IMG/VR virus record: IMGVR_UViG_3300050821_017459 | Location: 1 to 46,071 of that record | Direction: 5' to 3' (one strand) | Origin: a virus | DNA length: 46,071 bases | Shown: positions 8,591 to 16,397 of the stretch, one piece after another | Position numbering within the stretch: the stretch's first letter is position 1 | Layout: every line of letters starts with the position of its first letter | The notes under the pieces: generated by a model | Seen by the model: the letters and a program-made list of their open reading frames with translations, nothing else | The model's database searches: none | Told to the model about the DNA's origin: nothing | Made by a program: the position numbers and the translations under genes

Positions 8591-9985
8591 TTAATTTGCG
8601 GTTACGGAAAGTTTGGCTCCTATCGTTGTTGGTTCGGTGCTGCTGCCGAGTGTCAGGTTCGCGCAAAGCCATGCAGGACTTGACGCCGTACCGCTAATGG
8701 TCGTAGTCGTGAAAGATCCTAATGATGAATCGACGACACTAAAGACTCCAGCGGAAAGTGTGTTCCCCGTGCTGCTCGTGATTGATGTCGCGGCCGACGG
8801 ACCGCTCGATGCGTAAACCGCATTGGTCGCCGTTAGCCAATCAATCGTGCTTGTGCCGGTAGACGTGGCCGTATCGCTCGTCCAAAGGACCACGGATTTA
8901 ATTGTGAATGCGTACGTGAACGGGGAGCAGTATTTGTATCCATTGATGATAGGGGCTCCGGCGCCATCGAACGTAACAGCAATCTCTCTTATGGCTTGAT
9001 TCGCTGAAGTTGATGTGCTGAACGGATTTCCGCTGGCGTCTACGGCATTGCCAATCGCCCACGCGCCGTTCTTGAAATAAGGAGTTCCGGTTGAGGCGAC
9101 AGGAAATGGCTTGCCTTGGATTCCGGTGACCGTGATGTTGTGCGTGATTGAGGTCGTACCGCTGTTCGTGCCAGTCGCGTCGCCCGAGGCAGTAATCGTG
9201 ATGGTCTGGTTGCCGGTGATGAATCCTGCGCCATTGGTGAGCTGGTTTGTGTTCGTCGGTATGGTCGTCGAAGGGGCGAAGTATTGATCGTTCGCCGGTG
9301 GGATTGTCCATTTGAAAGTCTGCGTTCCGGAGGCGACGATGTTCCACGTGTTCGCCGCCGTCGAGGTCGCTAGAATGAACGACGGCCCGCTGAGCGTCGT
9401 CGTGGAAACCTGAATGGTTGTCGTAGCCGTGGCGGCGGGGAAAGAAATCGAGCCGCACGACGTGACGCCGGTCGCCGTGATCTGGTTTACGAACTGGTTG
9501 GCCGAACAAGTCTGCGTCGAGCCGTTGTTGATGTTGAGGGTGAGCGTCGTCGTCGAATTGGAGCCAGATGTGGAAGTCGAGTATGAAAGGCCCGTGCCGG
9601 CGATGACTGAGGCGTTCGGCGCGCTCATCCCATTCAACGCCAGCAAAGCGGCCGTGAGGTAATTCTGGACGAGCGTGAACTGGATGTTCGTTCCGGTCGG
9701 AGCGGAGGCGATGACCTGCGAGGATGACTGCACCGATTGTACGCCGGAATTCGCAATGCTGAGGCTTCCGGACGCTGGCGTGATGTTAACGCCGGGGCCG
9801 GCGGTCGGTATCGCGGGCGTATAGCTCCCAGCGCCATTGCCGATGGGGATGCTTCCCGATGCCGGTGTCTGGCTCGTGCCGAGTCCGCCCACGCCGGTAG
9901 GGAACGGCGCGGCGAAAGAATCAACTGCGCCAACAAGGGCGAAGAGGGCGACTGCACTGAAGACGATTGCCAAAAGTTTTTTCAT
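8591..9985 (-). CDS. Secreted fibre-like Ser/Thr/Asn-rich protein
   Basis: This 464-residue protein begins with a signal peptide (MKKLLAIVFSAVALFALVGA, cleavage near DSFAA) followed by GVGGLGTSQTPASGSIPIGN, a glycine-turn motif typical of phage tail-fibre shafts. The rest is low-complexity and beta-prone with Thr/Ser/Asn runs and two short Cys pairs. It is one nucleotide from the DUF2341-LamG gene and overlaps the upstream gene by 4 nt (ATGA), so the three genes are probably co-translated. A trimeric surface fibre is a reasonable reading, but export by the Sec pathway is odd for a virion fibre. Confidence 0.6.
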   Translation of the reverse strand: MKKLLAIVFSAVALFALVGAVDSFAAPFPTGVGGLGTSQTPASGSIPIGNGAGSYTPAIPTAGPGVNITPASGSLSIANSGVQSVQSSSQVIASAPTGTNIQFTLVQNYLTAALLALNGMSAPNASVIAGTGLSYSTSTSGSNSTTTLTLNINNGSTQTCSANQFVNQITATGVTSCGSISFPAATATTTIQVSTTTLSGPSFILATSTAANTWNIVASGTQTFKWTIPPANDQYFAPSTTIPTNTNQLTNGAGFITGNQTITITASGDATGTNSGTTSITHNITVTGIQGKPFPVASTGTPYFKNGAWAIGNAVDASGNPFSTSTSANQAIREIAVTFDGAGAPIINGYKYCSPFTYAFTIKSVVLWTSDTATSTGTSTIDWLTATNAVYASSGPSAATSITSSTGNTLSAGVFSVVDSSLGSFTTTTISGTASSPAWLCANLTLGSSTEPTTIGAKLSVTAN

Positions 9986-10545
9986 TGATAGCGAGCGGTG
10001 TGAGGTTGTCCCGACAAATTCGCCGGAGGCGGGGTTATGTAGGTAATCGTAACGCCAGAGACGGTATAGTCAATCCCCTGTTCCTGCGGCTGGCGCGCGA
10101 GCTTCAGGTCCATGGAGTTCGGATCGAACGGGGTTATAGAACCGTGAAGGGTAAAGGTGGTGTTCACCCCGTCGATCGCGCCATCCACGTTCACCAAATG
10201 CCACGGCTTTTGAAGGTTGTTGCCTATGTCGGTAATCATCTTCGCCGTGATGCCGAGCATGAGCAGGTAGGTCTTGCCGGCGGTGTTCTTCGTGGACGCG
10301 CTGGTGCCTTCCTGCGCGCGGGTGACGGTGAGCGTGTTGCCACTGACGTTCGTTACGCGCACGATCTCCTTGTTCGGGTCGTCTGATGGGTCTGAGAAAT
10401 CCGTCGAATTCCACCAGGTCATGTTGAATGGTGTTGCTGGCAGGCTTGAGCCGCCGGAAGAAACCACGATGGAAGTCGCTGCTGCGTCGTAGCCGGTCGA
10501 AAGGGTAAGCTTTATGAAATTTTGAACTGCGTCTAGGTTTGCCAT
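9982..10545 (-). CDS. Phage fibre-associated structural protein
   Basis: This 187-residue protein lacks a signal peptide. It contains KEIVRVTNVSGNTLTVTRAQ followed by EGTSAS, a signature common in phage virion proteins that attach or precede tail fibres. The C-terminal half (VDGAIDGVNTTFTLHGSI, DYTVSGVTITYITPPPA) is a second beta module seen in the same kind of proteins. It starts 4 nt below the portal stop and ends with an ATGA overlap into the fibre-like gene. Confidence 0.65.
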   Translation of the reverse strand: MANLDAVQNFIKLTLSTGYDAAATSIVVSSGGSSLPATPFNMTWWNSTDFSDPSDDPNKEIVRVTNVSGNTLTVTRAQEGTSASTKNTAGKTYLLMLGITAKMITDIGNNLQKPWHLVNVDGAIDGVNTTFTLHGSITPFDPNSMDLKLARQPQEQGIDYTVSGVTITYITPPPANLSGQPHTARYQ

Positions 10546-10549
10546 GAGG

Positions 10550-13500
10550 TTAAATGCTTATGTCTGCGGGACGGAGGAAACAACGGCACTGCACATGTAA
10601 GGGCGGAGAGCCAACGTCACCGTAATCGAGCGACATCGTTTTCGCGGCATCGCCTTCGCCTGCCGTAATTGATTCGCCGTTTTTGAAAAAGACATCATCA
10701 ATCGGAATCGTCGTGCCGTCCATCTTTAGGCAATAGGGGCAAACTGAATCCAATCCGCTCGTGAACCAACGGACAGTCTTGACGACTCCCGATTCCTTCC
10801 ATGCCTGCTTCAGTGCGCCATTTGTGGCCCTGAACGATTCCGTCTTCGCAACCATGCCGGCGCGGCTGTCGTCGCTCCACTGGTAGACCTGCTCGACGCG
10901 CTTCGTGATGTCGGCCAAGCTTTCGCCAGCCTGCAACCCGTCGTTGATGTGGCTCTCCAGCGCTTCAAGCGTCGTCTTGTTGTAGCTCTCGGACATCATC
11001 TGTACGGATTCATGGACCGAGGCTTTTAGAGCATCGCTATACGGCTTGTCACTCACTTCGCCGATCGCGGCCAACGCTTCGGCCGCCTGGTGTGCGGAAA
11101 GCGTCTCCATGATGGGGAGAATTGCGTTCGTGGTTATCGAAATCCAGTTGTCGAGATTGAACAGGTCAGAGGGATTGATGCCCTTCGTGATGGCCGCTTC
11201 GAGGTTGGCGAGCACCTCTTTCCGCTGTTCGGCGTTCAGCGCCTTCATCGTCTCGACGACGTCCTTCTCCGCCGCGTGCGTGAACTCGGCGAGGTCCTTC
11301 GCCGCGAGCTCGTCCTGCTCCTTCGTCGATTCGAACTTCTTGCTCGGCGCGTTGAGCTTCTCCTTGAGGTCGGCGGTGATCTTGTCCGCCAAGGACTTCG
11401 CCTGCGTGGAACGGTTCTTTGCGATGCGCTGGAACTTGGTCCGTGAAGGCCGGTAACCGACTCTCAAACCGTTAGCGGCTTTCGTTCGGTTCGCGGTGAT
11501 GGTCTTATGGACAGTCTTGGAATTGGGGTCATCTTCCGGCTGGGCCTGCGTGTCAGAAGGCTTCTGTGCCTGCCCGACCGGCGCCATCGCGGTCGGGGAC
11601 ATGAGCACGTCGCCGCCGTCCACCGGCCCCGCTCCCATGAACTGCTCGCGCGCCTCGTTCACCGTGAGGATTGGCTGGCCGCCGACCGACGTCATCATCT
11701 CGGTATTGCGCGCGGCCTTGTCCTCCGGAACAGGGTCAATGAAGCTCACGTACAGGTTGTCGCCGTAGCGCCCTGTGAGGCGGTCGTTCAGGGTGCCGCA
11801 GATGGCGATCATGTGCGGCTTGATGACGCGCTTGGAGAAGACGTAGTCCGCTGTCTCCGCGGTGTTGCCTTGAAGGGCAATCTTGCCGTTGCGCCGCGTG
11901 ACGAAAAGGCCAGTGGTGGTCTTGAAGCACCAGACATTGCCGTCATAGTCCACCTCGGTCCGCATATCCCGGTGCTGCCAGTCGAGCTGTTGTTCGGTGC
12001 TGCCGAAGTCGAACATGACGCGGTAACAGGTATTGCGATTGCCATTCGCTTCGTAATGAATGTCTGCGTGGGACTGGATGCCGAGAGAGAAAGCAAGGCG
12101 CTGAACATCGTCCGCAAGCTGGTGCGAGGTCGTCGAATAGTATCCGCATTGGCGATTCTCGCGCGGGTCGATACTGCCGTCACCCACCATCAAAGCGTCG
12201 AAGAGAATCCTACGCTGCCGCATATCGAGGCCGAACACCCATGCCGGAAGGTGCTTGTCGTTCGCATAGCTCCCGATGTTGTCGTGCATCCAGAAAATAA
12301 GGGGTGCGCCGTAGACGTTGAAGCGCGTGCCGCCTTCCTCCTTGTCCGGGTAGGAACCGAAATTGAGGCAACCGCTTTTCTTCAGCCGCTTCAAGCAGGC
12401 CAGAATCTTCTTCGTGTGAGGCTGTTTTTTCTGGTAGAGCGTGATGATGCGATTTGAGCCTGACGATACGCCGCCCTCCGAAATGACGTAGCCGAGGAAT
12501 TCAAGCCAGTCGTTCATCATGAAGTTGCGGGATTTGTTCTCAGGATGACTGCCTTTCTGGTAATAAGGAATGCTGAATATCTGCGGGGACTCCCCACCGT
12601 TTTGCGGAGCGGCGGCCTTGAAGTAACACATCTTCGGCAAGTCTTCGGCAAAGCCGATGCGGTAGTTCGCGCCTTTATGGTCTGGCCGATACCACATGCG
12701 ATGGTCGGGCGTGACCATGATGTCCATCTTGCAGTTCTCGAAGTGGAGCATCTTGCCCTTGTAGGGGTAGACGTACTTGCCGAGTGGCAATGCGAAGCGA
12801 ACCTCGTTCGTGACACCGTCATATTCGGCAATGGCCTCACCGTCCATGACCTCGTAATATTTTTTCCAACCGCCCTGCGTGAGCACTTCGGTCTGATCGT
12901 CATAGCAGGCGCGGTTCGTGTCTGATTCCGCCGTGCCCAAGATTGTCTTGCTCGCGCCGAACATCGAAAGGATGCGGTCCTTCATTTCGAGCGACATCTT
13001 GCCGAAGTCCATGTCCTTCGGCGTTGCGCCGTTGGCAGACCACTTCACGCCTTTCGGCAAAACGCCGATGCGGTTCATGTTGTCGATTCCGCCGTGCATG
13101 TCGGCAAAGCCCACCTTCAGCGCCTCAAGCTGCGACTCCGCGACGAAATCGCTTTCAAGGAATCCTGCCGGCCGTGCTCCGTTCCTAAAGAAATTGCTGT
13201 TGAACCTCGTCGCATCATTGTCGTTGTCAATGTACGCCGCGCCTGCCATGACAGGGCTGTAGCCCTCGAAGAAGTTGCTGGGATTCGGCCCACGGAAGTG
13301 GACGATCTCGTAGGGCTTGAATGCCATCTCAACAGTTTCGAGCTTCATCTTGTAGCCGATGAGCTGGTACGGCCACGAACGGCGGTCGATCACCGGGCGC
13401 ACGCGGTCCGGCGGCATGAGATGGATGCCCTTCGGCTGGTCGGTGTCACTGTTCACGCCTTCGAGCCACCAGTACGTATTCCCGGTCAGATCCAAACATG

Positions 13501-13939
13501 CCGAAGTGAGGTACTTCAGCTCAAGGCCGTTCATGTTGTCGTTCGGGCTGTCAAGCAGATTAAGAAGCTCGTGGTCGCTCTCTTCCTTGGTGTCCTCGCC
13601 ATCAGCCGAGAAAAGCCGCCAGTCGATTGTCATGACCTCGCGGGCTTTGGCGTTCACGGCCGCGTAGACGAAGCCCTTGAAGTTCTCCAAAGCCCTCGAA
13701 GGGTCAACGGGGATGCCGGCGCCCGGCCGCTCGATCACGAACTGGTTGCTGCCGTTAATCTCGCCGAACTGCGAAACTCCTGCCTTGTTCTTGACGCGCT
13801 TCACGATGCCGTACTGCGTCATGACAATGCCGCCCTGTTCCTGTTCGTAGATCTCCGGGTCTATGCGCGAAGCAATCCCGCGCATGAGGCGGGGGAACCA
13901 ACTCGGCTTGTTCTGTGCGTTGAGGGAAGGGGATGGCAT
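10550..13939 (-). CDS. Portal protein fused to MuF-like head morphogenesis domain, interrupted by an intein
   Basis: The portal part spans residues 1-344 and 693 to about 830 (VYAAVNAKAREVMTIDWRLF, YEIVHFRGPNPSNFFEGYSP, MSLEMKDRILSMFGASKTIL, then TAETADYVFSKRVIKPHM). An intein of 348 residues occupies 345-692. After a charged linker, residues about 980-1129 form a Mu protein F-like domain (DITKRVEQVYQWSDDSRAG, DSVCPYCLKMDG, SPPLHVQCRC). The spliced product would be 781 residues: a dodecameric portal carrying a minor head protein as a C-terminal fusion. The intein interrupts the conserved segment TNRA/TAET. The start is in a Shine-Dalgarno-poor context. Confidence 0.85.
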   Translation of the reverse strand: MPSPSLNAQNKPSWFPRLMRGIASRIDPEIYEQEQGGIVMTQYGIVKRVKNKAGVSQFGEINGSNQFVIERPGAGIPVDPSRALENFKGFVYAAVNAKAREVMTIDWRLFSADGEDTKEESDHELLNLLDSPNDNMNGLELKYLTSACLDLTGNTYWWLEGVNSDTDQPKGIHLMPPDRVRPVIDRRSWPYQLIGYKMKLETVEMAFKPYEIVHFRGPNPSNFFEGYSPVMAGAAYIDNDNDATRFNSNFFRNGARPAGFLESDFVAESQLEALKVGFADMHGGIDNMNRIGVLPKGVKWSANGATPKDMDFGKMSLEMKDRILSMFGASKTILGTAESDTNRACYDDQTEVLTQGGWKKYYEVMDGEAIAEYDGVTNEVRFALPLGKYVYPYKGKMLHFENCKMDIMVTPDHRMWYRPDHKGANYRIGFAEDLPKMCYFKAAAPQNGGESPQIFSIPYYQKGSHPENKSRNFMMNDWLEFLGYVISEGGVSSGSNRIITLYQKKQPHTKKILACLKRLKKSGCLNFGSYPDKEEGGTRFNVYGAPLIFWMHDNIGSYANDKHLPAWVFGLDMRQRRILFDALMVGDGSIDPRENRQCGYYSTTSHQLADDVQRLAFSLGIQSHADIHYEANGNRNTCYRVMFDFGSTEQQLDWQHRDMRTEVDYDGNVWCFKTTTGLFVTRRNGKIALQGNTAETADYVFSKRVIKPHMIAICGTLNDRLTGRYGDNLYVSFIDPVPEDKAARNTEMMTSVGGQPILTVNEAREQFMGAGPVDGGDVLMSPTAMAPVGQAQKPSDTQAQPEDDPNSKTVHKTITANRTKAANGLRVGYRPSRTKFQRIAKNRSTQAKSLADKITADLKEKLNAPSKKFESTKEQDELAAKDLAEFTHAAEKDVVETMKALNAEQRKEVLANLEAAITKGINPSDLFNLDNWISITTNAILPIMETLSAHQAAEALAAIGEVSDKPYSDALKASVHESVQMMSESYNKTTLEALESHINDGLQAGESLADITKRVEQVYQWSDDSRAGMVAKTESFRATNGALKQAWKESGVVKTVRWFTSGLDSVCPYCLKMDGTTIPIDDVFFKNGESITAGEGDAAKTMSLDYGDVGSPPLHVQCRCFLRPADISI
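11864..12907 (-). mobile_element. Intein with LAGLIDADG homing endonuclease in the portal gene
   Basis: The intein begins at Cys345 (CYDDQTEVLTQGGWKKYYEV, block A) and has a block-B TPDH at MDIMVTPDHRMWY. It carries two LAGLIDADG-type helices (WLEFLGYVISEGGV and RRILFDALMVGDGSI) and ends VWCFKTTTGLFV...KIALQGN at Asn692, with Thr693 as the first extein residue. The usual penultimate His is replaced by Gly (GN/T), a known but less common variation. Length is 348 residues, typical for a full intein with endonuclease. The endonuclease looks intact. Confidence 0.88.
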
Positions 13940-13943
13940 CGGA

Positions 13944-14159
13944 TCAGGTGATAAGGAATTCTTTATAAAAGCGGATGCCCTTGAAGTGTTCCGGCTGGAT
14001 CATCTCGTTCGGTTTCGGGTGGGAGATCAGCTTGAGGCACCACGCATGGATAAACCAGAACTGCCGGTGGAGGAATCGCTGCTGCCATTCGGGAGCCTTG
14101 CCCCAAGCGATCCCCGCCTGCCACTGGTTCAGTTTTCCGTGGAGGACGCCGATCTTCAT
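13944..14159 (-). CDS. Small phage protein upstream of portal
   Basis: This is a 71-residue aromatic-rich protein (WQAGIAWGKAPEWQQRFLHR, QFWFIHAWCLKLI). It follows the zinc-ribbon gene directly (start codon adjacent to that stop) and ends 5 nt before the portal start. A fragment of its C-terminus (IRFYKEFLIT) recurs in the collapsed prophage near 40650, where it is joined to the zinc-ribbon gene by deletion, so the gene order was conserved. Function unknown. Confidence 0.6.
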   Translation of the reverse strand: MKIGVLHGKLNQWQAGIAWGKAPEWQQRFLHRQFWFIHAWCLKLISHPKPNEMIQPEHFKGIRFYKEFLIT

Positions 14160-14534
14160 TTACGCGGTTATGAGTTTTCCTTCAGTGACCTTGAACGTGA
14201 GCGTGCGGCAGTACGGGCAGGTGACGGGTGTCTCGATGGTGAGCGGCTCAACGGAGACGATCCTGTGCTCCTTGCTCGTGGCGCATGGCTGGTTGCACTG
14301 GGGGCAGTTCACGATGATGGCGTCATACTCCGGCCAAACGATTTCGATGATCTGCTTCAGCTCTTCCTTTTTGCCGAACCATCTCCACCAGATGCGCTCC
14401 AAGATTCCTTGCGGCGGGTCCAGCGGGACGCGCTTGAACGTGATGGCAGGCTGGCGCTTCTCAACAAAAAAGTAATCACCCCGTTTCAAGAGGTCTTCCG
14501 AATACTGGACGCGCCTGACGGTGAGTGCCTCCAT
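14160..14534 (-). CDS. Zinc-ribbon protein of the packaging module
   Basis: This 124-residue protein starts MEALTVRRVQYSEDLLKRGD and has two CxxC pairs (NCPQCNQP and TCPYCRTL), consistent with a zinc ribbon. The preceding segment ILERIWWRWFGKKEELKQII is amphipathic. A close but truncated relative is at 40574-40918, showing that the gene is a stable part of this phage lineage. It sits just upstream of the small gene before the portal, so a role in head assembly or late regulation is possible. Confidence 0.65.
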   Translation of the reverse strand: MEALTVRRVQYSEDLLKRGDYFFVEKRQPAITFKRVPLDPPQGILERIWWRWFGKKEELKQIIEIVWPEYDAIIVNCPQCNQPCATSKEHRIVSVEPLTIETPVTCPYCRTLTFKVTEGKLITA

Positions 14535-14601
14535 TTGCTGTTAAGTATAGGGATTGGGTTGGGAATGGCAATCGTGACGAGTGCACAGGATAGAATAAGA
14601 T

Positions 14602-15576
14602 ATGCCACGCCTTCCCATGAGCAAGATAGCCTACGTACATTCAGAAGACTTTGACACCGAAACCAGGCCCGACGCGAGACAGTGGGACGCGATGGTAAAC
14701 AGGTGCAGCTTGCGCGCGCAGGATGCGCTCAAGACTCCTACGGCGAGTTACAGCAAGATACATTCCGAACAGATGGCGGATATCTTCCATTCGATGTCCT
14801 GCACTCATTTTACTATTCGCCTACTCTTGGACCGCGATGTGCCGATCGATCCCCAGACGGTGGATACGCTGCCCCTGGCTCGGCTCCAGCTCGAATGCCT
14901 GTACGCCATTTGCCTGATGCTTGAAGGTCCCAAGTACGTAACGGAATACCTGCACGATCATTGGCGGAAGCGATACGCTCGATACCTTCTCGAAAAGGAA
15001 GAGACAAAGAACCTACCACGCGCACAGGAATACTATCAGACTGGCGAGCAACTGAGGGATATCACAGCCTTCGGCGATGCGATAGGCATCACACCAGAGC
15101 AACGGATGACCGTAGATCTTGAGGAAATGGGGACACCTCTGCCACCGAACGTCAAGGGGCAGCCAATTGCGAGATTCAAAACCCCTGGTTCGGCCATTCC
15201 GAGGATTGTGTCGTCGGCATCGAAAAAAGCCATGCTCGAACGGCTCTATGCCAAGTATGGAGACCTCTGTTCGTTCGCTCACGGCCTAGCCCAATCAACC
15301 TCGCTCAAACGGCTGTTCGACAATCGGTCTGCCCAGCGAAAACTGACCACCGACGGCAAAATAAAACGGCAATACCAGCTTGACATCGTGTCGGAAGCCT
15401 ACCTGACAAGTGTCATGAGCGTCGCTCAGGCAGCGGCTGAATTGACGGTGCTCTATCCAAACGACCTGGAACTCTTGGTATCCGCCCATGAGACCTGGCA
15501 GGAAATAGCCCGCGCCAGCCTGCTGAGCAAAGCGATATGGGAAATACGGACGAAAGCTCTTCTACGCGTGATTTGA
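14602..15576 (+). CDS. Plus-strand moron, helical protein of unknown function
   Basis: This 324-residue, mostly alpha-helical protein contains MADIFHSMSCTHFTIRLLLD, ARLQLECLYAICLMLEGP and KYGDLCSFAHGLAQSTSLKR. It vaguely resembles DUF5677-like proteins, but I cannot confirm that. It is transcribed against the packaging genes. A -10-like TAGAAT lies at 14591-14596, only 5 nt from the ATG, and there is no Shine-Dalgarno sequence, so the message may be leaderless. Its site between portal and terminase modules and its own promoter mark it as a moron, perhaps a lysogen-expressed exclusion or fitness gene. Confidence 0.6.
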   Translation: MPRLPMSKIAYVHSEDFDTETRPDARQWDAMVNRCSLRAQDALKTPTASYSKIHSEQMADIFHSMSCTHFTIRLLLDRDVPIDPQTVDTLPLARLQLECLYAICLMLEGPKYVTEYLHDHWRKRYARYLLEKEETKNLPRAQEYYQTGEQLRDITAFGDAIGITPEQRMTVDLEEMGTPLPPNVKGQPIARFKTPGSAIPRIVSSASKKAMLERLYAKYGDLCSFAHGLAQSTSLKRLFDNRSAQRKLTTDGKIKRQYQLDIVSEAYLTSVMSVAQAAAELTVLYPNDLELLVSAHETWQEIARASLLSKAIWEIRTKALLRVI

Positions 15577-15746
15577 TGTCGCTATCTGCTGCGTCGTGCG
15601 ACGGACGGTCTGGCTCGTTGCTCTTATATCTTCGGCAACAAGGATTGTTTGAGCCATTAGAACCCCAATAGGAATAATGCGAATAATAAGAAAAAAAAGG
15701 GTTCAAATGCTCCGCCCGATCCGTATACTGGTGCCGAGGAATCGTC

Positions 15747-16388
15747 ATGAACAAACGTCTCGGGACCCTAGCGCTCGCCGCCGCATGTCTCGCTCTTGGG
15801 GGCTGCTCCAAGGAACTGACCCGGTCGCGGGCGGCCGATCTGATTGAAAAAAATGCGGAGTTCGGCGCGCCAGCGGAAGTCAAGATACCCGTTGGGACAT
15901 TTTGGTGGGACTACAGAAACCTGAGCATCTTCCCGGCTCCGTTGACGATGCTCACGGATATGAATATCCTGACGGTCCGAGGATCAGGACAGAAAGATTG
16001 CTGTTGGCAGATGGAGTATATCGCGGAATTGACCGCTCACGGAAAGGACGTTTCTACGTCGTGGACCGAGACGAAAGATAGGATGCTGGAGGACACCAGG
16101 CCGGCATCGGCGATGTGTTATGTCGTGGTTCACCATCCCGAGCCATGCCACAATGCGCGTGGCAAGGTATACTCTCAGGTCGTCGCTCGGAGGAAGATTA
16201 TTGAAGTGACTGGAATAACGGGAGATCAGGACGGGCAATCTTCGCAAGCCGAATTTGACTGGAGATGGATTGCGTCCTCTGAAGCAAAGGTATTCGGAAT
16301 CACCTATGCGGCGGACGCTAAAAAAGGACAGGCGACGTTCCGTCACTATGATGATGGATGGCGCATGGTCAACATTGCGCTCAAGTGA
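15747..16388 (+). CDS. Plus-strand lipoprotein moron
   Basis: The N-terminus MNKRLGTLALAAACLALGGC is a lipoprotein signal peptide with lipobox LGGC, so the 213-residue product should be lipid-anchored. It ends with a GQATFRHYDDGWRMVNIAL motif. A second lipoprotein at 41119-41805 shares the same plan and ends GQARFKKYDDGWRIVE. A -10-like TATACT at 15724-15729 lies 17 nt before the ATG, with GAGGA as Shine-Dalgarno. The same TATACT-to-ATG spacing occurs before 41119. Lipoprotein morons in other prophages often block superinfection; that role is inferred here. Confidence 0.7.
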   Translation: MNKRLGTLALAAACLALGGCSKELTRSRAADLIEKNAEFGAPAEVKIPVGTFWWDYRNLSIFPAPLTMLTDMNILTVRGSGQKDCCWQMEYIAELTAHGKDVSTSWTETKDRMLEDTRPASAMCYVVVHHPEPCHNARGKVYSQVVARRKIIEVTGITGDQDGQSSQAEFDWRWIASSEAKVFGITYAADAKKGQATFRHYDDGWRMVNIALK

Positions 16389-16397
16389 TGCATCGCT

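Noticed and set aside
13094-13951. 285-codon plus-strand open frame
   Set aside because: Antisense shadow of the portal N-terminal region.
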